Below are positions 28,160-38,156 of a stretch of 64,000 bases of DNA, piece by piece. The notes under the pieces were generated by a model. The model had not been told where the DNA came from. It searched no databases and saw only the letters and a program-made list of their open reading frames with translations. The DNA lies in the NCBI RefSeq assembly GCF_003991585.1, contig NZ_PQSP01000002.1, positions 248,001-312,000 on the forward strand, read 5' to 3'. Numbering within the stretch: position 1 is the first letter of the stretch; each line of letters starts with the position of its first letter. Source of the DNA: Saezia sanguinis. GTDB lineage: Bacteria; Pseudomonadota; Gammaproteobacteria; Burkholderiales; Burkholderiaceae_C. The position numbers were made by a program, and so were the translations under genes.

Positions 28160-28494
28160 TGAGTGAAACGCAGATTATCCTGGTGATTATCGGGCTGACC
28201 GTGGTCACCGTCGTGACCCGTTCGTTCTTTTTTATCAGCAGCCATCCGTGGCAGATGCCAGAATGGGTGACGCGCGGTTTGCGTTATGCACCGCTGGCGG
28301 CGCTGACGGCATCTATCGGACCGGCTATTTTGCTGTCCCCTGACGGGCACGGGTTGATCCATACGCTGCAGGATGCGCGGATTTATGCGGTGCTGGCGGC
28401 ACTGGCCTGGTACTTGTGGCGACGGGGCATGCTGGGCACCATCATTGCAGGCATGGCGGTTTATCTGCCGCTGCATGTGGGGTTGGGGTGGTGA
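28156..28494 (+). CDS. azlD: AzlD family exporter, small subunit
   Basis: A 112-residue protein with about four transmembrane helices of the AzlD/YgaH/BrnE family, the small subunit of the two-component amino acid exporter. VTVVTRSFFFISSHPWQMPEW and LRYAPLAALTASIGPAIL match the family. The start overlaps the azlC stop, so the two are translated together. Confidence 0.9.
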   Translation: MMSETQIILVIIGLTVVTVVTRSFFFISSHPWQMPEWVTRGLRYAPLAALTASIGPAILLSPDGHGLIHTLQDARIYAVLAALAWYLWRRGMLGTIIAGMAVYLPLHVGLGW

Positions 28495-28727
28495 AGTAAG
28501 GCGGGTTGTTGCATTCGACAGCGTATGCGGGTGTATCTGTGTGTGCTTGTAACTCTTTTGAGTAATTTAACGGGGTATGAGCACTGCACACGCAGAAAGA
28601 ACAGACCTGTCAATAAAATGCAGCGTATCTAAGGTACTCTGATATTTTCACCAATATCTGCGAGGTGAATCTGTCAAGGGTGCCATCTGCTTTATAACTT
28701 CACGATGAACTGACAGATATTTCCATC

Positions 28728-29921
28728 ATGCAAATACTTCGTTTTTCCGACATTGTTGCGCAGGGTCAGGCCAAAGGCCGCCGTGTTTTTATTCGTGCCG
28801 ATTTGAATGTGCCGCTGGATGAACAGCATCAGATTACCGAAGATACGCGCATACGCGCGTCGCTGCCGGCAATTCAGATGGCGCTGGATGCCGGTGCTGC
28901 GGTCATGGTGACGTCGCACCTGGGGCGCCCGACGCCGGGTGAGGTCGGGCCCAAAGATACACTGGCGCCTGTGGCCAAACGGATGAGCGAACTTTTGGGG
29001 CTGCCGGTACGCCTGGTGCAGAACTGGGTGGACGGTGTAGAAGTTGCTGCAGGGGAAGTGGTGCTGCTGGAAAACTGCCGTTGTAATGTGGGCGAGAAAA
29101 AGAATGACGAGGCGCTCTCCAGAAAAATAGCGGCGCTGGCAGATATCTATGTGAACGATGCATTCGGTACTGCGCATCGTGCGGAAGCCACAACGTATGG
29201 CATGGCGCAGTTTGCTCCTGTGGCCTGTGCCGGGCCGTTGCTGGCGGCTGAGGTAGACGCCATCAGCAAAGCAATCAGTAACCCGAAACGGCCACTGGTG
29301 GCCATTGTGGCTGGCTCCAAGGTTTCCACCAAACTCACAATTCTGGAAAGCCTGGCCGATAAGGTGGATGGTCTGATTGTGGGTGGCGGCATTGCCAACA
29401 CATTCATGCTGGCTGCCGGGTTGCCCATCGGTCAGTCTCTGGCAGAGCCGGATCTGGTGAAAGAGGCACAGGCCGTGATGGATAAAATGGCGGCGCGTTC
29501 TGCCGAGGTGCCAATTCCTGTGGATGTGGTTACAGCCAAGTCGTTCAGCGCCGATGATCCGGGCGAGGTCAAGGCTGCTCAGGATGTGGCGGCTGACGAC
29601 ATGATTCTCGATATCGGCCCGAAAACGGCGCAGCATCTGGCAGATATCATTGCCAAAGCCGGAACCGTGGTCTGGAACGGCCCGGTCGGTGTTTTTGAAT
29701 TTGAAGCATTCAGCCATGGCACACAAAAGCTGGCGCAGGCGATTGCACAAACGCCTGCTTTCACGATTGCCGGTGGCGGTGATACACTGGCGGCCATTGC
29801 CAAGTATGGCATTGAGAAAAAAGTGGGCTATATTTCGACCGGTGGCGGTGCATTTTTGGAAATGCTCGAAGGCAAGGTATTGCCTGCACTGGAAATATTA
29901 CAAAAGCGGGCGCAAGGATAA
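28728..29921 (+). CDS. pgk: Phosphoglycerate kinase
   Basis: A glycolytic kinase interconverting 1,3-bisphosphoglycerate plus ADP with 3-phosphoglycerate plus ATP. The 397-residue protein carries the PGK signature [12 protein letters not shown] near residues 19-30, [10 protein letters not shown], the ATP-site glycine loop [14 protein letters not shown] (here [12 protein letters not shown]) and [12 protein letters not shown]. Length is normal. A 233-base gap upstream separates it from azlD, so it has its own promoter. Confidence 0.97.
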   Translation: MQILRFSDIVAQGQAKGRRVFIRADLNVPLDEQHQITEDTRIRASLPAIQMALDAGAAVMVTSHLGRPTPGEVGPKDTLAPVAKRMSELLGLPVRLVQNWVDGVEVAAGEVVLLENCRCNVGEKKNDEALSRKIAALADIYVNDAFGTAHRAEATTYGMAQFAPVACAGPLLAAEVDAISKAISNPKRPLVAIVAGSKVSTKLTILESLADKVDGLIVGGGIANTFMLAAGLPIGQSLAEPDLVKEAQAVMDKMAARSAEVPIPVDVVTAKSFSADDPGEVKAAQDVAADDMILDIGPKTAQHLADIIAKAGTVVWNGPVGVFEFEAFSHGTQKLAQAIAQTPAFTIAGGGDTLAAIAKYGIEKKVGYISTGGGAFLEMLEGKVLPALEILQKRAQG

Positions 29922-29936
29922 GCCGGTTTCAGGGGT

Positions 29937-30260
29937 ATGGATGTGAGTGAAGAAGAAGCTTCTGATTTTTTAAGCCGGTATGCTTTTTTGCATCATCTGC
30001 CCAGGGATGAGCAGGAAGCTGTATTCAAGCGTGCACAAAAATCCATTCCGGGTATTGCAATTCCGGTATGCGTACTTCTTTTGTTTGTACTGATTCTGTG
30101 GATTGGCGGTGGTGTGCTGACATTCATGGGCGGCCTTTTGGTTGTGTGGGTGTTGTTTTTATTTATGGCACTGATCACATTTTCACTGATGGTGAATTGG
30201 GTTTATCCGATGCTGATGAAAAAAGATTTAAAAAAACGGGACTTACTGCCCCTGCAATAA
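29937..30260 (+). CDS. Small membrane protein of unknown function
   Basis: A 107-residue protein not recognised. An acidic N terminus (~1-35) is followed by two closely spaced transmembrane helices (~38-62 and ~64-90, GIAIPVCVLLLFVLILWIGG and FMGGLLVVWVLFLFMALITF) and a lysine-rich C terminus. It starts 15 bases after the pgk stop, is in the same direction and ends before a terminator, so it is probably co-transcribed with pgk. No motif suggests a role. Confidence 0.7.
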   Translation: MDVSEEEASDFLSRYAFLHHLPRDEQEAVFKRAQKSIPGIAIPVCVLLLFVLILWIGGGVLTFMGGLLVVWVLFLFMALITFSLMVNWVYPMLMKKDLKKRDLLPLQ

Positions 30261-30297
30261 AATCGGCCTGTTTTTATTGCCAGCTTGGTACGTGTTT

Positions 30298-30333
30298 AAA
30301 AAATGGATCGGAAATATTTCTGATCCATTTTTT
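30298..30333 (+). terminator. Terminator after pgk and the small membrane gene
   Basis: AAAAAATGGATC and GATCCATTTTTT form a 12-base stem with an inner GAA/TTC extension and a T-run. It lies 37 bases past the stop. Symmetry means it could also work on the other strand. Confidence 0.88.
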
Positions 30334-30428
30334 CATTGTATTGATTTATATTCAGGCTTTTATTTTTTGATGATAGCAATAAGCATCAGTTTAAATTGAG
30401 AACCATACTGTTCGAGAAAAATATTAGG

Positions 30429-30442
30429 TTGATTTTTATCAA
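30429..30442 (+). promoter_or_regulatory. Perfect FNR/ANR-type box upstream of dmsA
   Basis: TTGAT-TTTT-ATCAA is an exact match to the FNR/CRP-family anaerobic consensus. Its centre is ~170 bases before the dmsA ATG. If used as a class II site at -41.5, transcription would start near 30477, and AACAAT at 30464-30469 would sit in the -10 position. This implies oxygen-repressed expression of dmsABC. Confidence 0.72.
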
Positions 30443-30605
30443 CTGATAATTTGGTTTTTCATTAACAATGAACCTTATCCGGAAAAAGAAAAACGGTTCA
30501 TTCAGGAAAATAAATGAGGTGCAAGTGCAACTTGCAATTGATATTTAAAGTCTTGTATTTTCTTGTTTAAACCGCTGAATAACATCACGATGAGGTTTAA
30601 GCGTC

Positions 30606-33077
30606 ATGAAGATTCAAGAACCAGCACCTGGTGAAGTTACCACCAGCGTAAATCAATGTTCTGCGACAAATGACCCGCAAGGTTTTGACCGAAGGCATTT
30701 TCTGCAACTGACCGGAGGCAGTCTGATTTCTGCCAGTGGCGGGTTGTTTGCGCCCTATGTTTGGGCAGCGCCGGAGTCTACTGCTGCAGGCTCAGCGGCA
30801 GAAAAAGTATTCTGGAGCGCCTGTACGGTGAACTGTGGCAGCCGCTGCGCATTGCGTATGCATGTTGTGGATGACAAGATCAAGTGGGTGGACACCGATA
30901 ATACCGGCCAGGATGTTTATGGCGAGCATCAGGTGCGTGCCTGTTTGCGTGGTCGCTCAATGCGTCAGCGTGTATACAATCCGGATCGGCTGATGTACCC
31001 CATGAAACGGGTCGGCAAAAGAGGTGAAGGGAAGTTTCAGCGCATTACCTGGGATGAGGCTCTGGATGCGATTGCTTCCAACCTGAAGCGCATTGTTGAA
31101 CAGTATGGCAATGAATCTGTCTACCTGCAGTACGCCACAGGTACGCTGGGAGGCACGCTGGCACGCTCGTGGCCGCAAAATGCTTCACTGGTGACCCGTT
31201 TGATGAACTGCTACGGTGGTTATTTGAACCACTATAACACCTACAGTACCGCGCAGATTACCACCGGGCTGAGCTTCACATATGGCAGCAGTGTGGGCAA
31301 CAGCCCATCGGATATTGCCAATACCAAACTGCTGGTGATGTTTGGCAACAACCCAGCTGAAACCCGCATGAGCGGCGGCGGGGTGGTGTATTACCTGGCC
31401 GAGGCGCGGGCCCGTTCCAATGCCCGCATGATCATCATTGATCCGCGTTATACCGATACGGCCGGCGGACGTGAAGACGAGTGGATACCGATTCGCCCCG
31501 GGACGGATGCCGCCCTGGTCGCGGGGCTGGCTCACGTGCTGATCACTGAAAATATGGTCGATCAGGCGTTTCTGGATAAATACTGTATCGGGTACGATGA
31601 AAAAACCTTGCCGCCAGGCGAGCCAAGTAACGGGCATTACAAAGCCTACGTGCTGGGTGACGGGCCTGATGGCATTGCCAAAACGCCGCAATGGGCATCT
31701 GGTATCACGGGCATTCCGGTGGACCGGATCATCAAGCTGGCACGCGAAATCGGCATGGCAAAACCATGCTATATCGTGCAAGGGTGGGGGCCGCAGCGCC
31801 ACGCCAACGGAGAGATGTCTGCACGTGCTGTTGCACTGCTGGCCAGCCTGACAGGCAATGTGGGTATCAGCGGCGGCAACTCCGGTGGCCGTGAGGGAAC
31901 TTACTCATTGCCGTTTGTGCGTTTCCCGACGTTGACCAATCCGGTCAAGGATTCCATTTCATTTTTCCTGTGGACGGATGCGATTGTCCGCGGCCCGGAG
32001 ATGACGGCAACCAAGGACGGCGTGCGTGGTACAGACCGGCTCAAAGCGCCGATCAAGTTCCTGTGGAATTACGCGGGCAACTCAACCTTGAACCAGCATT
32101 CGGACATCAACAAAACGTTGGAAATTCTTCAGGATGAAAGCAAATGTGAAATGATTGTCGTCATCGACAACCATATGACGTCCAGCGCCATGTGTGCAGA
32201 TATTCTGTTGCCTGATACGGTAACGGCAGAACAGGCAGACTTCTGTCTGGCCGACTCTGCGGGGAATATGAGTTTTGCCATTTTTGCGCAACAGGCGGTC
32301 AAGCCCCCGATGGAGTGCAAAACGCTGTACCAGATGATGAGCGAATTGGCCGCCCGCCTGGGGATTGAGGACAAATTCACCGAAGGCCGCACCGAAGAAG
32401 AGTGGCTGCGGTATCTGTACGCACAGTCGCGTGAACAGGATCCGCAATTGCCGACCTATGAAGAGTTCCGTGAAATGGGTATTTACAAACGTAAAGATCC
32501 AAATGGACACTTCATTGCGCACAAAGCATTTCGCGATGATCCGCAGGCCAATCCACTGGGAACACCATCAGGCAAGATTGAACTGTATTCGCCGCGTCTG
32601 GCTGAAATGGCCAAAACATGGGAACTGCCTGAAGGGGATGTGATTCATCCGCTGCCTGTTTATGTGCCTACTTTTGAAGGCTGGGACAGCCCGTTGCGTG
32701 AAAAATATCCGCTGCAGTTGACCGGCTTTCACTTCAAGGCCAGAACACACTCAACCTATGGCAATGTGGAACTGCTGAAAGCGGCTGCACGGCAGGAGGT
32801 GTGGATGAATCCGATTGATGCGAAGCCGCGTGGTATTAAAAACGGCGATATGGTTCGCATTTTTAACGACCGGGGTGAAACACAGATCAATGTGAAAGTC
32901 ACGCCGCGCATCATGCCCGGTGTGGTGGCATTGGGCGAAGGTGCCTGGTACGCGCCGGATGGCAGGAAGATTGACCGTGCAGGCAGTATCAATGTGCTGA
33001 CAACGCATCGCCCATCGCCTTTGGCCAAGGGCAATCCGCAGCATACCAATCTGGTTGAAATCCGCAAGCTGGCTTGA
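30606..33077 (+). CDS. dmsA: Anaerobic DMSO reductase catalytic subunit DmsA
   Basis: The bis-molybdopterin-guanine-dinucleotide subunit that reduces dimethyl sulfoxide and amine N-oxides in anaerobic respiration. The 823 residues begin with a Tat signal (DRRHFLQLTGG, Arg29-Arg30) with likely cleavage after VWA near 54. The FS0 cluster cysteines are Cys73, 77, 81 and 113 in SACTVNCGSRC and RACLRGRS. Ser188 in LARSWPQ is the expected molybdenum ligand by analogy to E. coli. Long stretches such as RMIIIDPRYTDTAGGREDEW and WGPQRHANGE read almost as the E. coli protein. It heads dmsABC and is preceded by an FNR-type box. Confidence 0.96.
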   Translation: MKIQEPAPGEVTTSVNQCSATNDPQGFDRRHFLQLTGGSLISASGGLFAPYVWAAPESTAAGSAAEKVFWSACTVNCGSRCALRMHVVDDKIKWVDTDNTGQDVYGEHQVRACLRGRSMRQRVYNPDRLMYPMKRVGKRGEGKFQRITWDEALDAIASNLKRIVEQYGNESVYLQYATGTLGGTLARSWPQNASLVTRLMNCYGGYLNHYNTYSTAQITTGLSFTYGSSVGNSPSDIANTKLLVMFGNNPAETRMSGGGVVYYLAEARARSNARMIIIDPRYTDTAGGREDEWIPIRPGTDAALVAGLAHVLITENMVDQAFLDKYCIGYDEKTLPPGEPSNGHYKAYVLGDGPDGIAKTPQWASGITGIPVDRIIKLAREIGMAKPCYIVQGWGPQRHANGEMSARAVALLASLTGNVGISGGNSGGREGTYSLPFVRFPTLTNPVKDSISFFLWTDAIVRGPEMTATKDGVRGTDRLKAPIKFLWNYAGNSTLNQHSDINKTLEILQDESKCEMIVVIDNHMTSSAMCADILLPDTVTAEQADFCLADSAGNMSFAIFAQQAVKPPMECKTLYQMMSELAARLGIEDKFTEGRTEEEWLRYLYAQSREQDPQLPTYEEFREMGIYKRKDPNGHFIAHKAFRDDPQANPLGTPSGKIELYSPRLAEMAKTWELPEGDVIHPLPVYVPTFEGWDSPLREKYPLQLTGFHFKARTHSTYGNVELLKAAARQEVWMNPIDAKPRGIKNGDMVRIFNDRGETQINVKVTPRIMPGVVALGEGAWYAPDGRKIDRAGSINVLTTHRPSPLAKGNPQHTNLVEIRKLA

Positions 33078-33087
33078 GGAGGAAATA

Positions 33088-33723
33088 ATGAGTACACAAC
33101 AATATGGCTTCATGATTGATACAGCCCGCTGTACGGGCTGCAAGACATGCCAGCTTTCATGCAAAGACTATAAGGATTTGCCGGTGGATGTGAATTTCCG
33201 CCGGGTGTATGAATATGTCGGCGGAGAATGGTTGCCCGAAGGAGAAGGGAAAAACCAGGTCTGGCGGCAGGAGGTTTTTGCGTACTACACGTCAATTGCC
33301 TGTAACCACTGTGCCGACCCGGCCTGCGTGAAAGTATGCCCCAGCGGTGCTATGCACAAGCGTGAGGATAATGGCCTGGTGATTGTGAATGAAGATGTGT
33401 GCATTGGCTGCAAATCGTGTGCCATGGCCTGCCCTTACGGGGCACCGCAGTTTAATGCGAAAAAAGGCCACATGACCAAGTGTGACGGCTGTCATGAGCG
33501 TGTATCGCAAGGGTTAAAACCGGTGTGTGTCGCATCCTGTCCGCTCAGAGCGCTTGATTTTGGCCCGATAGAAGAATTGCGTGCCAAGTATGGCGAACTG
33601 GCAGCCATTGCACCGCTGCCTGCTGCAAACTATACAACCCCCAGTCTTGTTGTCCAGCCAAACGCAAAAGCGCGTCCTGCCGGCGACAACAGCGGCTTTC
33701 TGGGTAACCCGAGAGAGGTGTGA
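33088..33723 (+). CDS. dmsB: DMSO reductase iron-sulfur subunit DmsB
   Basis: Carries electrons from DmsC to DmsA through four [4Fe-4S] clusters. All 16 cysteines are present in 211 residues: 15, 18, 21, 25; 72, 75, 80, 84; 105, 108, 111, 115; 132, 135, 147, 151. The ATG at 33088 is chosen because GAGGAGG lies 6 bases upstream and the E. coli protein starts MTTQYGF, like MSTQQYGF here. The C terminus NSGFLGNPREV also matches. Gap to dmsA is 10 bases. Confidence 0.96.
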   Translation: MSTQQYGFMIDTARCTGCKTCQLSCKDYKDLPVDVNFRRVYEYVGGEWLPEGEGKNQVWRQEVFAYYTSIACNHCADPACVKVCPSGAMHKREDNGLVIVNEDVCIGCKSCAMACPYGAPQFNAKKGHMTKCDGCHERVSQGLKPVCVASCPLRALDFGPIEELRAKYGELAAIAPLPAANYTTPSLVVQPNAKARPAGDNSGFLGNPREV

Positions 33724-33725
33724 TC

Positions 33726-34577
33726 ATGGGATGGAATGAATGGCCTTTGATGATTTTTACCGTTCTGGCGCAGTGTGCCATTGGTGCATATTGGTTCTGT
33801 GCGGTTGCCGTGCTTGCCAACGCTGGCGGTGAACACGCCAGCCGCAGGCTGGAAAAAATGATGCTGCTGATCTGGGTGTTTGTGGGTATCGGGTTTCTCT
33901 GCTCGGCGTTCCACCTGGGGTCTCCGTTCAGGGCTGGCAATGCGCTGATCCGTGTCGGGCAGGCACCGTTGAGCAATGAGTCTTTGTTCGGCCCCCTGTT
34001 CATTGCCTGTGGCGGCTTGGCCTGGTTGCTGGCCGTGTGGAGCAAAGCGCCTGGTCTCAGGAAGCTGTTGCTTGCCGCCGGGTTGGTTGTGAGCGTTATT
34101 TTCCTGTGGGCCATGACCAGCTTTTACATGATGTCTACTGTGCCGACATGGGACAACTGGACAACGCCGTTTGCTTTTGTCACAACGGCATTGCTTGGCG
34201 GTGCGGCGTTGGCGAATGTGCTGTTTAAAATGGCCGGTGTCAGTGTCGCATCAGCGCGCGGCATCAATTTCCTGCTGGTAACAGTGGCCTGTATTGCCAT
34301 TGTGCTGGCTGCGGTCATCACGATCAATGTGGCTGCCATGTTGCCGCATATCCATTCTTCTATTCAGGCGGCATCTGAACTGTCGCCGGATATGGCAATG
34401 CTGCAGACATGGCGCTTTATCCTGCTGGCGTTAGGCGTAGGCATTTTGGTCAGCCAGTTTGTGAAGAAGAATAACGCACCTGTTGTGGCCATTGTCGTGT
34501 TGTGCCTGATGGTTGTTGGCGAGGGCATTGGCCGGGGTGTGTTTTATGCGCTTTACATGACGGTCGGGCTGGTCTGA
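33726..34577 (+). CDS. dmsC: DMSO reductase membrane anchor DmsC
   Basis: Anchors the reductase to the membrane and oxidises menaquinol. The 283-residue protein has about eight transmembrane helices starting MGWNEWPLMIFTVLAQCAIGAYWF and includes SAFHLGSPFRAGNALIRVGQAPLSNE, typical of DmsC. The ATG at 33726, two bases after the dmsB stop and behind GAGAGAGG, is preferred over a GTG at 33720. It ends 98 bases before the chaperone gene. Confidence 0.93.
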   Translation: MGWNEWPLMIFTVLAQCAIGAYWFCAVAVLANAGGEHASRRLEKMMLLIWVFVGIGFLCSAFHLGSPFRAGNALIRVGQAPLSNESLFGPLFIACGGLAWLLAVWSKAPGLRKLLLAAGLVVSVIFLWAMTSFYMMSTVPTWDNWTTPFAFVTTALLGGAALANVLFKMAGVSVASARGINFLLVTVACIAIVLAAVITINVAAMLPHIHSSIQAASELSPDMAMLQTWRFILLALGVGILVSQFVKKNNAPVVAIVVLCLMVVGEGIGRGVFYALYMTVGLV

Positions 34578-34675
34578 ACCAAACGCTCTACAGCTACCCC
34601 TGTTAAGCGAGGTGGGCACATGCGCTGGCGCTGTGCCCTTTTCATTTTGATGTGAAAATCGGCGGTTTCATAACA

Positions 34676-35326
34676 ATGCTTTCTACGACGGATCTTATGA
34701 ATTCTGATATCTCTGCAACCGAGAGGCCTTATATCGTTGCCAGTCTGAAAATGCTGGGCACACTGTTGAGAACACAACCTTCCGACGATGCACTTGTTCC
34801 ATTATTTTCAATGCTGAAAACACAGGGGCTGGCGGCAAACTGGCCGTTTGGTTCAGCGCAGCAGCTTGAGCACATCCAGTCCTGCCTGTTTGCTACCGAA
34901 GATCTGCATGAACTGGATGCGCATTGGCAACGGCTGTTTATCGGGCCGCATCACCTGTATGCACCGCCCTGGGGGTCTGTATATCTGGATAAAGAGAACG
35001 TTATTTTTGGTGAAAGTTCTATCTGGTTGGGCAGCTTTCTCAGAGAACACGGCATGTTTGTCGATACAGGCATGCATGAACCGGAAGATCATATCGGGCT
35101 GATGTTCTGGTATGCTGCCGGGTTTGTTGAAAAAGAAATGGACGAGGCTTTATGCACCTTGCTGGCTCAGCATATGCTGCCATGGAGTGCGCGTTACCTG
35201 GCATTGTTAAAAGAACATGCACAGGTACCTTTTTATGAAGGGCTGGCAGAACTCGCGCAACTGAGTCTGGATAGTTTGGCACAACGTATTCATGTGCAGG
35301 CTCAGGATCTGCCCCTGTTTTTCTGA
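34676..35326 (+). CDS. dmsD: Tat-proofreading chaperone DmsD (TorD family)
   Basis: Binds the twin-arginine signal of DmsA so that it is exported only after cofactor insertion. The all-helical protein has HWQRLFIGPHHLYAPPWGSVYLDKENVIFG and EPEDHIGLM, the TorD/DmsD family hallmark, and ends in PLFF like E. coli DmsD (PLFR). The start is uncertain: GTG 34652, ATG 34676 and ATG 34697 are all in frame, the last giving the E. coli length. ATG 34676 was taken because GGCGG lies upstream. It completes dmsABCD. Confidence 0.92.
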   Translation: MLSTTDLMNSDISATERPYIVASLKMLGTLLRTQPSDDALVPLFSMLKTQGLAANWPFGSAQQLEHIQSCLFATEDLHELDAHWQRLFIGPHHLYAPPWGSVYLDKENVIFGESSIWLGSFLREHGMFVDTGMHEPEDHIGLMFWYAAGFVEKEMDEALCTLLAQHMLPWSARYLALLKEHAQVPFYEGLAELAQLSLDSLAQRIHVQAQDLPLFF

Positions 35327-35434
35327 ATGCCTGGCCAGATTTGGAACTGACGGTATTTTGGTCGCCGATTGTATGATCAATGATGCATTTTCTTGACACT
35401 TTCTTTCGTTTAGGGATATATCTATTGCTTTTCG

Positions 35435-35465
35435 TTTCCAAATAGCGAAAATATATTCCATATTT
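35435..35465 (+). promoter_or_regulatory. Possible IclR autoregulatory site
   Basis: TTTCCAAATAGCGAAA at 35435-35450 and ATTCCATATTT nearby lie 30-45 bases before the iclR ATG. The half-site TTTCCA matches one arm of the E. coli IclR consensus as I recall it (TGGAAATnATTTCCA). Similar TTTCCAAA motifs occur upstream of aceB. Confidence 0.4.
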
Positions 35466-35479
35466 CAAAGGAAGGTGTC

Positions 35480-36307
35480 ATGTCTACTCAGCTACCAGCG
35501 AAACGTGGTAAAAAAACGGTGGCCTCTGCGGCCAATACCGGACAGGTGCAGTCTTTAACCCGTGGACTGAGGTTGCTGGAACTGATTGCCGAAGCGCATG
35601 GCAGCGTTGCATTGACAGATCTGGCCCAACAGGCGGGGTTGCCGAACTCTACAACACATCGCTTGCTGACCACCATGCAACAGCAGGGTTTTGTGCGACA
35701 GGTTGGTGATCTCGGTCTGTGGACTATCGGCTCACATGCTTTTGTGGTGGGCAGCAGCTTTCTGCAAAGCCGCAATCTGCTGGCCATTGTGCATCCGATG
35801 TTGCGCCGGCTGATGGAAGCATCCGGTGAGACGGTGAACCTTGCGGTGCTGGATAAATACGAAATGGAAGCCATCATCATTGACCAGGTGCAGTGCAATG
35901 CGCTGATGCGCATGTCTGCGCCGATCGGAGGCAAGCTGCCCATGCATGCATCCGGTGCCGGTAAAGCATTCCTCTCCACACTGAACGATAAAGAACTTTC
36001 GGCACTGTTTCATAAAAAAGGGTTGCATGCTTACACGCCGCATACGCTCTGCTCTCCAGTCCAGTTAAAAGAGGATCTGGGGCGGATCCGTGTCCGTGGT
36101 TTTTCGTATGATAATGAAGAGCACGCACTGGGGTTGCGCTGCATTGCAGCCAGTATTCTGGATGAGCATCAGGAGCCTTGTGCAGCCATTTCCATTTCGG
36201 GTCCGGTGTCACGTATTCCCGATGATAGGGTTACAGAACTGGGCGCCATGGTGATGCAGGCCACCAAGGAAATCACCCTGGCCTATGGCGGTTTGCATAA
36301 ACCGTAA
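35480..36307 (+). CDS. iclR: Glyoxylate bypass transcriptional repressor IclR
   Basis: Represses the glyoxylate bypass genes until acetate or fatty acids are used. The 275 residues have an N-terminal winged helix-turn-helix (~24-90; VALTDLAQQAGLPNSTTHRLL) and a C-terminal GAF-like effector domain (~100-265; APIGGKLPMHASGAGKAFL, EEHALGLRCIAASI). Segments such as TTMQQQGFVRQVG and VGSSFLQSRNLLAIVHP read like E. coli IclR itself, unusually close for a betaproteobacterium. AGGAAGG lies ahead of the ATG. It is convergent with aceBAK, whereas in E. coli iclR follows aceK on the same strand. Confidence 0.95.
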   Translation: MSTQLPAKRGKKTVASAANTGQVQSLTRGLRLLELIAEAHGSVALTDLAQQAGLPNSTTHRLLTTMQQQGFVRQVGDLGLWTIGSHAFVVGSSFLQSRNLLAIVHPMLRRLMEASGETVNLAVLDKYEMEAIIIDQVQCNALMRMSAPIGGKLPMHASGAGKAFLSTLNDKELSALFHKKGLHAYTPHTLCSPVQLKEDLGRIRVRGFSYDNEEHALGLRCIAASILDEHQEPCAAISISGPVSRIPDDRVTELGAMVMQATKEITLAYGGLHKP

Positions 36308-36373
36308 TTTTCAGAAAATGCGGCGTCTGGTGCAAGCATGGACAGCCGGCACCTTGTGACGGCGTAGGACATT

Positions 36374-36396
36374 GAGGGCGTGTTAACACGCCCTTT
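36374..36396. terminator. Bidirectional terminator between iclR and aceK
   Basis: AGGGCGTGTTAACACGCCCT is a perfect 20-base palindrome lying 67 bases past the iclR stop and touching the aceK stop. It can form a strong stem for both convergent genes, though T-runs are short. Confidence 0.65.
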
Positions 36397-38138
36397 CAGT
36401 CGGCTCGTACAGCAAAGCGTTTTTTCTTTCGGTACGCGTAAACGTCTTCAAATACACCATTGTGGATGCGTTGTTGCAATTGGCGCCAGTAATCGGCCTC
36501 GAACAAATCACCATGCATTTCTGAAAACATCTGGAATGTGTCGTTATCATGGCAGATGATGTGACGAAACTCTTCCGGGAAAACATCATTGGGAGCAATG
36601 GTGTACCACGGCTCTGCTGACAGCTCATCCTCCGGGTATCGGGGTGGCGGAATGTTGCGGAAGTTCACTTCGGTCATGTAGCAGATTTCATCGTAATCGT
36701 AAAAAACGACTCTGCCTTGCCGTGTGATGCCAAAGTTTTTAAACAGCATGTCGCCAGGAAAAATATTGGCGGCAGCCATCTGTTTGATGGCATTGCCATA
36801 TTCTTCGAGTGCATCGCGCAACTGCGTTTTGTTGGCATTGTCCAGATAGATATTGAGCGGTGTGATGCGCCGTTCAATGTACAGGTGGCTGATAACGATT
36901 TTGTCGCCCAGGTCTTCCAGTTTGAGCGGTACTTCACGCTGCAGTTCTTCCAGCAGTTCATCGCTTAACCGGTGTTTGTCAATGACAAAGTTTTCATATT
37001 CCTGTGTATCTGCCATGCGGCCGACACGGTCATGCTCCTTGACCAGGCGGTAGCAGGCACGTACGTGTTCTGCCGTGACTTCTTTCTGGGGAGCAAAGCG
37101 GTCCTTGATCACTTTGAATACCCGGTTGAATGACGGTAGTGTGAACACCAGCATTACCATGCCTTTGATGCCGGGCGCAATGATGAACTGTTCGCTTGAT
37201 TGTGCAACATGGTTCAGGTATTCGCGGTGGTATTCTGTTTTGCCGTGTTTCTGGCAACCAATCGCCATATACAGTTCAGCAGTGGTTTTGGTGGGTAGAA
37301 TTTCCCTGAGCCATTCGACCAGTGCGGCAGGCAGCGGGGCATACACCATAAAGTAAGAATGCGCAAAGCTGAACACGGTACTGGCCTCAGAAAACTCGGT
37401 CAGGCAGGTGTCGATATAAAGTTCGTGGTTTTTATTCTGATGAATCGGCAGCAAGAAGGGATGAACCGTGCCGTCTGCCAGCCTGACTTTGCCGACCAGC
37501 CAGGCGGCTTTATTGCGGAAAAATAACTCTTTGAAAACCTGTAATACACCGGTTTTCAGTGCTTGCTCACCAAAGTGTTGCAGCAGGTGGTCGTGGATGT
37601 AACCAATGTCGCGTGCGAGATCTTCCCACGGCAGCCGCAGCGGCGTGTGGGAAAGGATCACCCGCAGCCTTTCGCGTACCCCGGCAGACAGGGGAAAATC
37701 CAGCGACAGGGGGCGGGGAATTTCGCGAAAACGTGTTTCCGGTTGTGAGCTGAAAATGAACAGCTTGTCGGGCGTGAGTTCCTGATGGTGGAACAAGCGG
37801 CAGTAAACCGAGTTGAAAAAACTCTCGGCAATTTCAAAGCGTGGGTACTCGGTAAGCAGCCTGGTGTATATTTCTTTGACGCGTCCCAGAAACTCGGCAT
37901 CATGGCATTTGGAGCCGACAATCCAGTTCAACTGTTCCACCACCAGCCCGACGTGGTGGTCATACAGATGGATACGTTTTTTCATGGCGGCATGCACTGC
38001 TGGCCAGTCAGCCTGCTCAAAGCGGCTCTGGGCTCCTGATGTGACTTCCAGAAAACGGCCATATTGCGCGTCAAATCCCTGCAGAATTGTTTGTGCAACC
38101 AGCTGTTCCATTTTGAGTGCCAGGCTTTCTGTATGCAT
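36396..38138 (-). CDS. aceK: Isocitrate dehydrogenase kinase/phosphatase AceK
   Basis: Phosphorylates isocitrate dehydrogenase to divert isocitrate into the glyoxylate bypass, and reverses it. Family signatures include [31 protein letters not shown] [34 protein letters not shown], and [27 protein letters not shown] in pieces, the last being the kinase catalytic core. The ATG at 38138 (580 residues) is preferred to 38168 because the latter lies inside an 11-base hairpin; the E. coli start would align still further in at 38111. It is last in aceB-aceA-aceK, 76 bases after aceA. Confidence 0.94.
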   Translation of the reverse strand: MHTESLALKMEQLVAQTILQGFDAQYGRFLEVTSGAQSRFEQADWPAVHAAMKKRIHLYDHHVGLVVEQLNWIVGSKCHDAEFLGRVKEIYTRLLTEYPRFEIAESFFNSVYCRLFHHQELTPDKLFIFSSQPETRFREIPRPLSLDFPLSAGVRERLRVILSHTPLRLPWEDLARDIGYIHDHLLQHFGEQALKTGVLQVFKELFFRNKAAWLVGKVRLADGTVHPFLLPIHQNKNHELYIDTCLTEFSEASTVFSFAHSYFMVYAPLPAALVEWLREILPTKTTAELYMAIGCQKHGKTEYHREYLNHVAQSSEQFIIAPGIKGMVMLVFTLPSFNRVFKVIKDRFAPQKEVTAEHVRACYRLVKEHDRVGRMADTQEYENFVIDKHRLSDELLEELQREVPLKLEDLGDKIVISHLYIERRITPLNIYLDNANKTQLRDALEEYGNAIKQMAAANIFPGDMLFKNFGITRQGRVVFYDYDEICYMTEVNFRNIPPPRYPEDELSAEPWYTIAPNDVFPEEFRHIICHDNDTFQMFSEMHGDLFEADYWRQLQQRIHNGVFEDVYAYRKKKRFAVRAD

Positions 38139-38156
38139 GATTTTGCCAGGAGTAGG

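Noticed and set aside
28692..29750. 352-codon open frame on the minus strand across pgk
   Set aside because: It is the antisense shadow of a fully conserved pgk, has no recognisable domain and reads as His/Arg-rich low-complexity sequence.
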